Of a stretch of 64,000 bases of DNA, positions 18,277 to 28,719 are shown piece after piece. Position 1 is the first letter of the stretch, and every line of letters starts with the position of its first letter. Source of the stretch: an uncultured Fidelibacterota bacterium (GTDB lineage Bacteria; Fidelibacterota; Marinisomatia; Marinisomatales; UBA1611); NCBI GenBank assembly GCA_913043235.1, contig CAJWLO010000012.1:1-64000 (forward strand), read 5' to 3'. A program made the translations under genes and the position numbers. Under the pieces are notes generated by a model. It was not told the DNA's origin. It searched no databases and saw nothing but the letters and a program-made list of their open reading frames with translations.

Positions 18277-18919
18277 TTTAGTCACACGAATTTATACCAC
18301 CAGTGATCGGCCAAAAAAGGCTGTCGTTGGCCTCCATGGGTGGACGGGAAATGAACATGTATTTGAACCTGTGGCCAAGATGATGAAGGTTGAACATGCG
18401 AAATGGTATTTCCCTCGGGCCCCTTATCGATCGGATTTAGGTAAAGGATATACATGGTTTAGTGGCGATGATGAAAAAGGATGGAATTTGGAAAAGACCT
18501 GGATTGGTCTACATCAATTAATGGATGATATCCAAAAAGAAGGATTCGCCAGAGAAAATATTTTCTTAATTGGATTTTCGCAGGGTGCCAGCCTGGCCAT
18601 GGAGTATGCCCTGCGACTTCCTTATACGATCGGTGGTATTATTCCCATTGCAGGGTTTATTAAATCCTTGGATGTGTTGGAATCAGAAGCCACACCACAA
18701 AGCACCGACACACCGGTGCTTCTCCTCCATGGCGATCAGGATTCTGTTATTCCCCATACCCATAGTGAAGAGGCGAAAACATTTTTAGATGGGCGGGGAC
18801 ATGACGTCCATTTAGAAATTTATAACGCGCCCCATAAAATATCATTGAAGTCTATACCATTGGTTCAAGAATATATTTCAAACCCAAATCACTTTTTTTC
18901 TGCAATTTCGCATCAATAG
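18254..18919 (+). CDS. Alpha/beta hydrolase (phospholipase/carboxylesterase type)
   Basis: GLHGWTGNEHVFEPVAKMM, LIGFSQGASLAMEYAL, LLHGDQDSVIP. Confidence 0.88.
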   Translation: MHAAVSSNLVTRIYTTSDRPKKAVVGLHGWTGNEHVFEPVAKMMKVEHAKWYFPRAPYRSDLGKGYTWFSGDDEKGWNLEKTWIGLHQLMDDIQKEGFARENIFLIGFSQGASLAMEYALRLPYTIGGIIPIAGFIKSLDVLESEATPQSTDTPVLLLHGDQDSVIPHTHSEEAKTFLDGRGHDVHLEIYNAPHKISLKSIPLVQEYISNPNHFFSAISHQ

Positions 18920-19025
18920 ATGATCTTTTTTCAAAATTTAAAGGGTTAGTGCACTGTAACTTATATTCTACAATTAGAAGTGATGGGGTCATTATTGAAC
19001 CAGCAGATTACTTGTCTAAAATAAA

Positions 19026-19226
19026 TCAACCGGGGCGAACATTTATCGCTTTATCCCCCTTCGTATCGAAGTCCACATCAAAAGCCACACGCTGGCCTTC
19101 TCTTAATCCGAATTTCTTCAGTTTTGGCCCTAGACCATATACATGGACAAAATAATCTTCGCCATCATCCCCTGAAATAAATCCAAATCCTTTAATTTGA
19201 TTATATTCTTTTACCGTACCTGTCAT
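19026..19226 (-). CDS. Cold shock-domain protein
   Basis: TGTVKEYNQIKGFGFISGDDGEDYFVH. Confidence 0.92.
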   Translation of the reverse strand: MTGTVKEYNQIKGFGFISGDDGEDYFVHVYGLGPKLKKFGLREGQRVAFDVDFDTKGDKAINVRPG

Positions 19227-19371
19227 AGAGTTTTCCTATTTTAGACTTCCTTAATTCATTGATTAAAGTTAGTTATGCTGGGTTGGAATAAAAATAAACC
19301 AAACGACACAGTCATGCCCAAATATCTGATGATCGAGCATGGGTTTGGCAGTCTCCGGCTGGTTAAATTAT

Positions 19372-20205
19372 CTAATTACGGCTGTACTTATATTTTAAAT
19401 AACTGCGCCCCAGAGATCCGCCTAAGACCAGCACGCCGCCGACAAAAGCCCAGTCTCCCATCCTTTCGCCGATAAACAAGAACACCCAAACCGGATTCAA
19501 TATGGGTTCAATCATGCCCACTAAAATGGCATCTATGGCCGGTACATACTTCAATGCAGTGGTATACATGAGATATGGAATACCCAATTGGAATACTCCC
19601 AAGAAAAATATCATGATCCAATTATTAGTAAGATGGCTTTGCCATCCATCTACCATAAAGGGTAGACAGATTAATGCGGTGATCCCATTTCCAAATAAGA
19701 CAATTTCATATGCACCTTCTTTTTCCTTTCTCAAGATAACAGTCACCAGGGCCAAACAAACACCGGCGCCCAATGCCATGATATTACCCCAGAAACCAGT
19801 GAAGGAAAGTTCATCCATAAAAAACAATCCCATACCGATAAAAATAATGGCCATTATGCCTACATCGAGGATTGTCACTTTTTCTTTTAAAATGAAATAG
19901 CCAAAAATGATTACCCAAACCGGTGCAGTAAATTCCAAAAAGATGGCATTGGCTGCCGTAGTCAATCGAATTGAAATCACGTAGAGTATGACCATAGCGC
20001 TATAGGCAAGAATCCCTCCAATAAAATAAGGCCGCCAATACCACTTCGGCTTTTTGATATAAAGGAGAAAAACAGTGGCGGCACCAAGACTTCGAATCCC
20101 TGTAATGGCCACTGGGTGGAGGTCAACCAATTTAATAAAAAGCCCCCCAAGGCTCCACAGCAAGGCCGCACCGATGAGTAAGATATAGGCGGAAGGTGAC
20201 TTCAT
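19372..20205 (-). CDS. EamA/DMT family transporter
   Basis: 10 hydrophobic segments; LLWSLGGLFIKLVDLHPVAITGIRSLGAA. Confidence 0.9.
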   Translation of the reverse strand: MKSPSAYILLIGAALLWSLGGLFIKLVDLHPVAITGIRSLGAATVFLLYIKKPKWYWRPYFIGGILAYSAMVILYVISIRLTTAANAIFLEFTAPVWVIIFGYFILKEKVTILDVGIMAIIFIGMGLFFMDELSFTGFWGNIMALGAGVCLALVTVILRKEKEGAYEIVLFGNGITALICLPFMVDGWQSHLTNNWIMIFFLGVFQLGIPYLMYTTALKYVPAIDAILVGMIEPILNPVWVFLFIGERMGDWAFVGGVLVLGGSLGRSYLKYKYSRN

Positions 20206-20215
20206 GGAGAAACTT

Positions 20216-20698
20216 CTATTTTTCTTTCATAGACAGTGTTATACTGAACTTCGCCACCGGCTCATCACCAAATTTATCGGGCACGGTGGCTATGACGGGC
20301 ACAGGCAAGTTCACCCTTTCCCCTGTGCGAAGGGTTTCTTCAACTGCAGCTTCAATGGCCTGCCCTTCTTTGCATATATAATGGACATCTCCTTCTGCAC
20401 GCTTAAAAAATTCAGCATTCAAATCCTTGAAGATTAAAATCACATTCCGCTTAGATTTGCGAATTTTCAGCATGGCAGTGAATCCCGCCACCATATCTAC
20501 CCCCACCACCATGGCGCCGATATACATGGATTCCACATGGTTTCGTGTTCGCCGATCCAAGGGCATCAACAGGGTCATCCCATCCTTAGTTATATCATGA
20601 ATTTTTGGGCGGCAGTAATGGATAAGCCTGACTTGAGTCAGACTAAAATACCATAGATAAAGATTATACTTTAATCGTTCTGTCACAGTTAGAGCCAT
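20216..20698 (-). CDS. DUF4442/hotdog thioesterase-like protein
   Basis: RRTRNHVESMYIGAMVVGVDMVAGFTAM. Confidence 0.7.
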   Translation of the reverse strand: MALTVTERLKYNLYLWYFSLTQVRLIHYCRPKIHDITKDGMTLLMPLDRRTRNHVESMYIGAMVVGVDMVAGFTAMLKIRKSKRNVILIFKDLNAEFFKRAEGDVHYICKEGQAIEAAVEETLRTGERVNLPVPVIATVPDKFGDEPVAKFSITLSMKEK

Positions 20699-21168
20699 TA
20701 GGATTTCCCTTCTCCCCGTTGAGCCCTAATCTTTTTATTTATTTCAACGATCTTTTCATTCCCTTCATACCAAGGGGGCAAATTTTCCCAATCGGGAATA
20801 CCGTCATCAATCAATGTTTTTGATACGTCTTTTTTGGGATATCCTTTGGCAGGAACTGCCCCAATAATCATGCAGACCAATTCAGTATCATCGTCCGCTT
20901 TAATGCACCGCTTGCCTTCTGGATCTACTTTAATAATATCACCGGGATACATATTCAAAATTTCGCCATCCACGTACATAATCCCTCTCCCCATAATGAC
21001 CACATATACTTCTTCTTGTTCTTCATGCTGGTGCATAAATGTATATCCTTTCCCCTCAGGGATACGCGCCAACCCCATAGCGACACCTTTTAAATCCAAA
21101 TCATCCCGTAAAAAGGTCAACCATGGGTTTAGATTTTCAAAGTCATAAGATTGTTGCGAGTAATTCAT
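20698..21168 (-). CDS. Cupin domain protein
   Basis: GYTFMHQHEEQEEVYVVIMGRGIMYVDGEILNMYPGDIIKVDPEGKR. Confidence 0.88.
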   Translation of the reverse strand: MNYSQQSYDFENLNPWLTFLRDDLDLKGVAMGLARIPEGKGYTFMHQHEEQEEVYVVIMGRGIMYVDGEILNMYPGDIIKVDPEGKRCIKADDDTELVCMIIGAVPAKGYPKKDVSKTLIDDGIPDWENLPPWYEGNEKIVEINKKIRAQRGEGKS

Positions 21169-21585
21169 TGGATTCCTCTTTCTAATTTTCTATTTTCATA
21201 TATTAATCCATAACTTAGGTAATGGTACTTGGGATTTACTCCCAATCGTTTCGCAAATAATAAGTCTGGCGTTGGATCAGAGATATTTGCCTCAGATCAT
21301 AAACCCATTCATAGGCTCGGGAGCCATATCCATGAATGGTGATGAATATTGTGTCCTTTTTTCCCAAATCCAATTCGATGGGATGCAACCCATAATTTTG
21401 TTTCTGTCAATATTCCCCGGAAGTACGGACTTCATCCCCTATCTTCAATGCACTAAAATAAATGGCCGTTGATTGACTATAGGTCAATCCTGAAACAATA
21501 ATGAGGATGAGAAAGTGTTTGATTTGATTCTGCATGAAGATTCGCATTTTTAAAGAACCGAATTTACACACAGATGAGATAGAGG

Positions 21586-21924
21586 TTAGAATTTATATTC
21601 TGTGAACAGGGTCACAAAGTTTCCGCCCCCTTTGGTATTGTTGAATAATTTAACCTGTTCATATATTCCTGAGTGGTGAAAAACCGCAAAACCCAAGCTG
21701 ACAAAATCATATCCCACCCTGGGGAATAAATGGGATGTTTTGAGTTGAAAGCCCACGTTCAAATAATTCATGAGATTTAATCTTCGGTTACTCAGTCGAT
21801 AGGTGGCATACCCTTTGTAGATACGAAGAGCCCACTGATGTTGATGATAATTTGATGGAGATCGATATTGTCCGAATAAACCGGACATAAGTAAAAAGAA
21901 TAATATATAAAAAACCTTGACCAT
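21586..21924 (-). CDS. Hypothetical secreted protein
   Basis: MVKVFYILFFLLMSGLFGQYRSPSN; start chosen to limit overlap with the upstream FAD oxidoreductase. Confidence 0.5.
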   Translation of the reverse strand: MVKVFYILFFLLMSGLFGQYRSPSNYHQHQWALRIYKGYATYRLSNRRLNLMNYLNVGFQLKTSHLFPRVGYDFVSLGFAVFHHSGIYEQVKLFNNTKGGGNFVTLFTEYKF

Positions 21925-21958
21925 AGTTAAATATACGAATAAAGGGAGATGAAATACA

Positions 21959-23212
21959 TCAAAACCGATCCGGTCTAAGATTAGATAAATCCATGGCAGG
22001 TGGTCTCCGCTTAGAAACAATATCGGTCACTAAATGGCCTGTCCCTGTGGCCAGGCTAACCCCCACCATGGCGTGGCCCGTTGCAGCAATGAGATTGGGA
22101 TATTTTTCAAATGGGCCAATATAGGGCATCCCGTCAGCGGATAGGGGTCGAAGCCCTACCCATGGCTCGAGTGAGGTCGTCCAATCATATTCATATTCCG
22201 GATAATAGTTGGATACGGCTCGAAGCATGGCATGCAATTTCCGTTGGTTTATTTTTCTCGACCGCTGGGTTACGGTCATGGTGCCACCGAATCGCCAGGT
22301 CGACCCCATGGGTGTGGACGCAATTCTAGCCTCTACCAAAATGGCTGGGATGGCCGGCTTTTGGGTCCGTAAATCCATGGTAACGCTGTACCCTTTCCCG
22401 GCCATGAGCGGCATCTTTAATCCCAGTGAATGAATCAGTTTAGATGAAAAAGCACCTGCAGCCAATACAAAATGATCTCCTGTCCATGATTCATTTTCAG
22501 TATGGACCATGGTGATTCTATTTTTTTCTCCATCAATACCCGTGACATACGTCCCATGGTGAATGGATACACCCTGTTCTGTTAAATGGTTTTTCATGGC
22601 GGACAAAAAAGTGACCGGATTCACGTGGCAATCAAGTGGATAATAAACACCACCAGCCAAATCGGTGGCCATACCTGTTTCCGTTTTCGCCACACCTTCA
22701 GAGTCTAAATCAATCGCATCCATCCCCATATCTCTAGCCATTTTGGATACAGATAATTCATGGGATAGAGTCTCTTCTTCACTGCAGAGCATGAGGATAC
22801 CATCTTGGGTTAATCCAAAATTTAAAGTTCGGTCTAATTCTATAAATAATGACCGGCTGAACATACCCAACTCTCTTAGGGTATTGGCACTATTTTTCAC
22901 ATGGTTTGGGTTAGCGGCTTTTCGAAATTGCCAGAGCCACTGGATCATTTCAAATGAGAGAGAAAGTTCGATTGAGAATGGACTTTCCGGATCCATGAGC
23001 CATTTAAGACCTTGCTTTACCACACCGGGGGCCGCCAATGGCACGAAGTGACTGGGACAAACCATGCCTGCATTCCCCCAAGAGCATGACCCTACTTGAT
23101 CCGGTGTTTGGTCATCCAGAATAGTTACACTAAATCCAGCGCGGTTTAAATAATAGGCGGATGAAAGACCAATGGCACCACCACCGATGATGATCACATC
23201 AGATTGGGGCAT
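21959..23212 (-). CDS. FAD-dependent D-amino-acid (probably D-hydroxyproline) dehydrogenase
   Basis: DVIIIGGGAIGLSSAYYLNRAGFSVTILD; DAO C-terminal region; adjacent to hydroxyproline epimerase. Confidence 0.85.
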   Translation of the reverse strand: MPQSDVIIIGGGAIGLSSAYYLNRAGFSVTILDDQTPDQVGSCSWGNAGMVCPSHFVPLAAPGVVKQGLKWLMDPESPFSIELSLSFEMIQWLWQFRKAANPNHVKNSANTLRELGMFSRSLFIELDRTLNFGLTQDGILMLCSEEETLSHELSVSKMARDMGMDAIDLDSEGVAKTETGMATDLAGGVYYPLDCHVNPVTFLSAMKNHLTEQGVSIHHGTYVTGIDGEKNRITMVHTENESWTGDHFVLAAGAFSSKLIHSLGLKMPLMAGKGYSVTMDLRTQKPAIPAILVEARIASTPMGSTWRFGGTMTVTQRSRKINQRKLHAMLRAVSNYYPEYEYDWTTSLEPWVGLRPLSADGMPYIGPFEKYPNLIAATGHAMVGVSLATGTGHLVTDIVSKRRPPAMDLSNLRPDRF

Positions 23213-24217
23213 TTAGATTACCTGAAATCCATGGGCATAAGGGTCATCTTCTTCATCAATGATGATCTGGTTATACCCGTATACTTTAGCCCAACCTTCA
23301 ATGCTTGGAACAATGGCATCAAATTCACCCACTTTAGTTTTTGATTCGATGCGACCAATAAATTGGCTGCTGATAATACTTTCGTGTACAAATTGTGCTT
23401 CCGGTGCTAATTGCCTCTTTGCCACCCATTGGGCCATACGGGCAGACGTACCGGTACCACAAGGAGATCGGTCGATAGCCTTTTCACCATAAAAAACTGC
23501 ATTACGAGCGGTAGCATTGGGGGCCTTAGTATCACCACACCATAGAATATGAATGCATTTATTGATCCGATCATCTTCAGGGTGAACAAATGAATACTCC
23601 TGGTTCAGTTTGATTCGGATCTCACGGCTGAATGTGCCCAGATCACCTGCAGTATAATTATCAATGCCGCTGAAATTCTCCTGCATATCTACAATAGCAT
23701 AGAAATTGCCACCATAGGATACATCAATCTTAAGGGGTCCCAAATGGGAAGATTTAATTCCCAAATCTCGCGCATATAGGAATGAGGGCACATTTACAAT
23801 CTTGACTGAACTGACCTTATCCCCCTTCATGACATAATGGGCATCTACTCTACCAGCGGGTGTCTCCAAAATCACAACCCCTTCTGTTTTAGGGGTGACC
23901 AATCCCTCCTGAATCATCATCGTAACTGTCCCAATCGTGCCATGGCCGCACATGGGCAAACAGCCACTGGTCTCAATAAATAGAATACCAATATCAAATT
24001 CGTCACTACTGGGTTCATACAAAAAACTACCAGACATAATATCGTGGCCTCTTGGTTCGAACATGAGTCCCCTGAGGATCCAATCATATTCTGCCATGAA
24101 GTGTTGTCGTTTATCCAGCATGGTCTTCCCTTCGAGCTTGGGTCCTCCGGACTTGATCAAGCGAATTGGGTTGCCGCAGGTATGAGCATCAATACAATCA
24201 AAAACGTACCTACCCAT
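23213..24217 (-). CDS. 4-hydroxyproline epimerase / proline racemase family
   Basis: CLPMCGHGTIGTVT and SPCGTGTSARMA: both catalytic Cys present. Confidence 0.88.
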   Translation of the reverse strand: MGRYVFDCIDAHTCGNPIRLIKSGGPKLEGKTMLDKRQHFMAEYDWILRGLMFEPRGHDIMSGSFLYEPSSDEFDIGILFIETSGCLPMCGHGTIGTVTMMIQEGLVTPKTEGVVILETPAGRVDAHYVMKGDKVSSVKIVNVPSFLYARDLGIKSSHLGPLKIDVSYGGNFYAIVDMQENFSGIDNYTAGDLGTFSREIRIKLNQEYSFVHPEDDRINKCIHILWCGDTKAPNATARNAVFYGEKAIDRSPCGTGTSARMAQWVAKRQLAPEAQFVHESIISSQFIGRIESKTKVGEFDAIVPSIEGWAKVYGYNQIIIDEEDDPYAHGFQVI

Positions 24218-25785
24218 TAACTATCCTTAGACAAATTTCCATTTACTAGCCGCCAGATATTCATAGGATTACTGTCTTGTAATTCACGAGGTAATTTTTC
24301 CTGAGGCCAAGATTGAAATGCAATAGGTCGTACGAATCGTTTAATGGCTCCAGTTCCCACAGAAGTAAATCGCGCATCAGACGCAGCAGGGTAAGGTCCT
24401 CCATGCTGCATGGATGGACAAACTTCTACTCCGGTAGGCACCCCATTATAAATGATGCGTCCTACTTTACTTTCCATAGTTTCGATGGCAAGTTGATATT
24501 GTTCTAGCTCATCTTTAGATCCAATCACAGAACCAGTGAGCTGTCCGCCAAGTGATCCAATGGCTGCTTCCAATTCGGCATTATCTTTGCACTTCACCAC
24601 CATACTAAATGGTCCAAATACTTCTGTCGCTAACTCAGGGTCCGCTAAAAATGTCTGTCCTGAAACAGAGGCCAACGTGGGTTGTCCCATATTTGGGCCA
24701 TCACCATTTTCGGATCGCGCTTCTACGGTAATTCCCTGTTGTGATAAAGTGGCTTCAACCCCATCTTGATACGACTTGCAAATCCGTTCTGTCAGCATCA
24801 CACCTGATTCTAATTGTGACAAGGCAGCACCAAGCATCTGAACAAAGTGGTCGAGGCCCGATCCGGCTGTACTAATGATGAGTCCAGGATTCGTGCAAAA
24901 CTGCCCCACGCCCATGGTAATGGATCCTGCCAACATGTCTGCAGTTTCTGAGTTGAATGCACTGGGCAAAAGCAATACAGGATTGACACTCCCCATTTCT
25001 GCAAAAAAAGGAATGGGTTCGGGGCGCTGGTTGGCCAAATCAAAAAGGGTTCTGCCGGCCTGTTCAGAACCAGTGAAACCTGCAGCCTTAATGCCAGGGT
25101 GCTGAATAAGACCTTGCCCCACAATTTTTCCTGAACCGTGGAGCAACGAAAATACACCATGGGGCATACCCGTTCTTTTTGCTGCTTTTACAATTGCTTC
25201 ACCGATCATTGCACTGGTGCCAGGATGGGCACCGTGGGCCTTTACAATAACGGGGTTACCACCCGCCAGTGCCGATGCGGTGTCGCCACCAGCCGTTGAA
25301 AAAGCCAGCGGGAAATTACTGGCAGCAAAAACGACTACAGGACCCATGGGTACCAACATACGCCGTAAATCCGGTTTGGGAACGGGCGCACGATCCTTTT
25401 GGGCGGTATCAATGGTGGCTTCAAGCCATGACCCTTCAGAAATAAGATCTGCAAACATTCTCAATTGACCGGTGGTTCTGCCTCGTTCACCAATAATCCG
25501 TGCTTCAGGTAACCCCGATTCGGCACAGCATCTTTCCACAAGTGTATCGCCAAGATTTTCAATCTCTTCTGCGATAGCGTTGAGGAATTCAGCTTTTTCT
25601 TTACCAGACATTTTTCCATAAACGACTGCAGCATCCTGAGCGGACGTGACTGCTTGATTCACTTCATCTATGGTGGCACCGGGGAATTGACCGGACAGGG
25701 CTTCACCCGTTGCAGGGTTCATTCCAGTGGTAAAAGTATCACCGCGACCGCTGGTGGAAAATCCAATTAAATTTAATTCAATCAT
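24217..25785 (-). CDS. 2,5-dioxovalerate (alpha-ketoglutaric semialdehyde) dehydrogenase, ALDH family
   Basis: GFTGSEQAGRTLF, FFAEMGSVNPVLLLP, GQFCTNPGL catalytic Cys. Confidence 0.87.
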   Translation of the reverse strand: MIELNLIGFSTSGRGDTFTTGMNPATGEALSGQFPGATIDEVNQAVTSAQDAAVVYGKMSGKEKAEFLNAIAEEIENLGDTLVERCCAESGLPEARIIGERGRTTGQLRMFADLISEGSWLEATIDTAQKDRAPVPKPDLRRMLVPMGPVVVFAASNFPLAFSTAGGDTASALAGGNPVIVKAHGAHPGTSAMIGEAIVKAAKRTGMPHGVFSLLHGSGKIVGQGLIQHPGIKAAGFTGSEQAGRTLFDLANQRPEPIPFFAEMGSVNPVLLLPSAFNSETADMLAGSITMGVGQFCTNPGLIISTAGSGLDHFVQMLGAALSQLESGVMLTERICKSYQDGVEATLSQQGITVEARSENGDGPNMGQPTLASVSGQTFLADPELATEVFGPFSMVVKCKDNAELEAAIGSLGGQLTGSVIGSKDELEQYQLAIETMESKVGRIIYNGVPTGVEVCPSMQHGGPYPAASDARFTSVGTGAIKRFVRPIAFQSWPQEKLPRELQDSNPMNIWRLVNGNLSKDS

Positions 25786-25793
25786 AATACGTA

Positions 25794-26699
25794 CTAAATC
25801 GCCGGCATGACTGGCCGGGAAGCCAATGCAGAATCAATAATATTTTGGACACTAACCCGTTCTTCACCGACCAATGGCAGGCGCGGCGGACGGACATTTT
25901 CTGTACCAATTCCGGTGGCCACTTCTGCCAGTTTAATATTTTGAACCAGCTTTGGATGTATATCCAATTCAAGGAGGGGCATGAACCAGCGATAAATTTC
26001 TGTTGCTTCTGCAATCCGGTTTTGTTTCACCAATTCATAGATTACCACGGTCTCTCTGGGGAAAGCATCTACGAGTCCAGCTACCCAGCCATCTGCACCG
26101 AGAGCCAGTTCCTCCAATGCCAGTGTATCCACACCACAGAGTATCTTTATATCATCACCAAATGCATTCCGCATTCGGGTTACATTAGTCACATCCCGTG
26201 TGGATTCTTTCGTTGCCTCGATGGTATCCAATTTTAACAATGCTTCAAACATGGGAATCGTAATTTCAATTTTGTAATCGTAAGGGTTGTTGTAGGTCAT
26301 GATGGGCAAATCACATGATGTGGCCACCGCTTCATAAAAGGCGACCGTTTCACGGTCATCAGATAGATAACGCATGGGAGGCAGCATCATGAGCCCATTG
26401 GCGCCATTCTGTTGCGCATTTTGGGCAGCCGTAACGGCTTCTGCTGTGGATTGTTCCGCGATATTCATAATCACAGGAATACGGTTGTTCACATGATCCA
26501 CCCCAGCTTTTAATAGTTCTACTTTTTCATTTTGAGTCAAGGTACTTGCTTCACCAAGACTGCCACCAATCACACATCCGTGAATACCTGCTTTAATCTG
26601 GTACTCAATATTGTTTAGAAATGTAGGAATATCTAATTGGTCCTCATCCGTAAATTTTGTTGTTAGGGCCGGATATACACCTTTCCAATCTGGTTTCAT
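25794..26699 (-). CDS. DapA-family lyase/deaminase, probable 1-pyrroline-4-hydroxy-2-carboxylate deaminase
   Basis: GGSLGEASTLTQNEK; IMTYNNPYDY; EATKESTRDVTN Schiff-base Lys context; cluster with hydroxyproline genes. Confidence 0.82.
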   Translation of the reverse strand: MKPDWKGVYPALTTKFTDEDQLDIPTFLNNIEYQIKAGIHGCVIGGSLGEASTLTQNEKVELLKAGVDHVNNRIPVIMNIAEQSTAEAVTAAQNAQQNGANGLMMLPPMRYLSDDRETVAFYEAVATSCDLPIMTYNNPYDYKIEITIPMFEALLKLDTIEATKESTRDVTNVTRMRNAFGDDIKILCGVDTLALEELALGADGWVAGLVDAFPRETVVIYELVKQNRIAEATEIYRWFMPLLELDIHPKLVQNIKLAEVATGIGTENVRPPRLPLVGEERVSVQNIIDSALASRPVMPAI

Positions 26700-26814
26700 T
26701 AAAAATCCTTCTAATTATTAGTTGATAACAACGTGTTAATTAAGTATTTACCTGGTCATAAATTTATAAGAAAAAGAGAATATAAAGGATGAAAATTGCA
26801 TCCTATATTTCATT

Positions 26815-27000
26815 ATGAAAACCAGCTTACTTTTTCTAATTATTGCCTCTATTCCCATGATCGATATATTGATATCTTTCAAAACAGATCAATACCCCAA
26901 AACAATGCCAAAAACCAAAGTAGGACGCAGTATGTTCGCTTTATTCGCCACAGCAGCATGGATTACGGCTTTGGTATTCACCATTATAGATTATTTTTAA
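26815..27000 (+). CDS. Small membrane protein
   Basis: 61 aa, two hydrophobic segments. Confidence 0.45.
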   Translation: MKTSLLFLIIASIPMIDILISFKTDQYPKTMPKTKVGRSMFALFATAAWITALVFTIIDYF

Positions 27001-27045
27001 TTCCTTGACCAATTCACTCCGTAATGCATATCATCTAATGGTAAT

Positions 27046-28650
27046 TTGAAGGAGGTAAATATGAAATTACGCTACTTGGCCACTTTTCTATTGGCCATCT
27101 TAACAATTGTTTATGCGCAACTGGAAAAGGTAGAGCATAAGCCCAAACCCACCAGCATGGTAGATTTTGGAGATCTAGCAGCCGGTCCTTATGAAAAACT
27201 GGTGATTCGAAATGTTATGGTAATCCCTGGGCATGGAGGTCCAGCCACTGGTCCTTATGATATTTTGGTAACGGGAAATGTAATCGCGGACATGAAGCGA
27301 CACGATCCCAAGGAACCAGATCGAATGAAAGGGAACCGAGTTATTCAAGGGGACAACCTATTTGTTATGCCGGGGATGCTGAATCTTCACTTACATCTTC
27401 GAAATGAAAAATTGCCTTTGGATTACATATTCTATATGCAGTTGGCTACCGGCGTAACCTCCATAGGACCTGCAGAAGAAGGCCGCGTTCAAAATATTCT
27501 TGAAGCAGAACGAAATAATGAAGTCATTTCACCCCGCCTTTTCCCTCTCTATGGCTGGGGAAGTAAAACCGATTTTGAACAAGAATATATCATGGATCCT
27601 GCCAATGCAGACAAGGTAGCAAAAAAGATGATTAAAAATGGCGTCAGGCAAGTATACATTAATAACCTGTGCTGGAACCCTACTATGTTTGGGGCGGCAG
27701 CCAAAGCCATTGAAAAGGCAGGAGGCATAACAGCCGTTCATATTCAACCTTCATCTACATCGCAGGTAAATGCCTTAGATGCGGCACGATTGGGAGTAAC
27801 TATGATTGTCCATCACTACGGTTATGCAGAATCGGCTCTTAATCGAGGTGTGATGAATTATCCTGTAGACTATAACTATCTAGATGAAAATATCAGATTT
27901 AGGGAAGCAGCCCAAGTATGGATCGAAGCAGGAGAAAATCCAGAAACTCGCCATCGGCTACTGAATGATATTGCTGATTCATTGGTCTATTATGGTGTAA
28001 CAATGCAGCCTAATCGGGCAACATACGAAGCTAACCGAGATATTGTTCGTGCCCATGGTCTCCCATGGCATGAAAAGTATACCCATCAAGCACTATGGGA
28101 AATGCACCTACCCAGTCCCCATATGCATGCATCCTTCCAATATAATTGGACTTCACTGGATGAATATCGATGGCATTATATGTATGATCTATGGGGTGAT
28201 CTAATATTCGAATTCAATAAGCGTGGCGGCAGAGTGGCCTATGGTACAGATGATAACTACCAATGGTCCACAGGCGGTTTTGGAAATATCCGTGAACTGC
28301 AATTGGTTTTAGAATCAGGGATGCATCCATTAGAAGTACTCCAGTCAGCAACACACAATAGTGCCCAGACAATCCTTGAGCCGAAGCTTGGAATGATTCA
28401 GAAGGGATATATCGCTGATATATTGGTAGTTGATGGATCTCCAGCGGAGAATTTCCGTTATCTTTACCCCTTCGGAGCTATTAATATGAATCCGGATAAT
28501 GAAGAAATGTACCGCACTCAGGGTATCATTCACACAATCAAAGATGGTGTTGTATTTGAGAATAAGAATCTAATGCGAGAAGTAGAACGTATCGTGAAGG
28601 AATCCAAGAAAGATGCAGGAACAGACATTGTAACGGAACCATTCAAATAA
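27046..28650 (+). CDS. Secreted amidohydrolase family protein
   Basis: LFVMPGMLNLHLHLRNE; VAYGTDDNYQWSTGG; LESGMHPLEVLQSATHNSA. Confidence 0.87.
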   Translation: MKEVNMKLRYLATFLLAILTIVYAQLEKVEHKPKPTSMVDFGDLAAGPYEKLVIRNVMVIPGHGGPATGPYDILVTGNVIADMKRHDPKEPDRMKGNRVIQGDNLFVMPGMLNLHLHLRNEKLPLDYIFYMQLATGVTSIGPAEEGRVQNILEAERNNEVISPRLFPLYGWGSKTDFEQEYIMDPANADKVAKKMIKNGVRQVYINNLCWNPTMFGAAAKAIEKAGGITAVHIQPSSTSQVNALDAARLGVTMIVHHYGYAESALNRGVMNYPVDYNYLDENIRFREAAQVWIEAGENPETRHRLLNDIADSLVYYGVTMQPNRATYEANRDIVRAHGLPWHEKYTHQALWEMHLPSPHMHASFQYNWTSLDEYRWHYMYDLWGDLIFEFNKRGGRVAYGTDDNYQWSTGGFGNIRELQLVLESGMHPLEVLQSATHNSAQTILEPKLGMIQKGYIADILVVDGSPAENFRYLYPFGAINMNPDNEEMYRTQGIIHTIKDGVVFENKNLMREVERIVKESKKDAGTDIVTEPFK

Positions 28651-28676
28651 ATTAAACAAACGAAACCAATTTTATT

Positions 28677-28704
28677 AACTGCCCCAATAAATTATGGGGC
28701 AGTT
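28677..28704 (+). terminator. Rho-independent terminator
   Basis: AACTGCCCCA-ATAAATTA-TGGGGCAGTT followed by TTATTTT. Confidence 0.85.
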
Positions 28705-28719
28705 TTATTTTGAGACATT

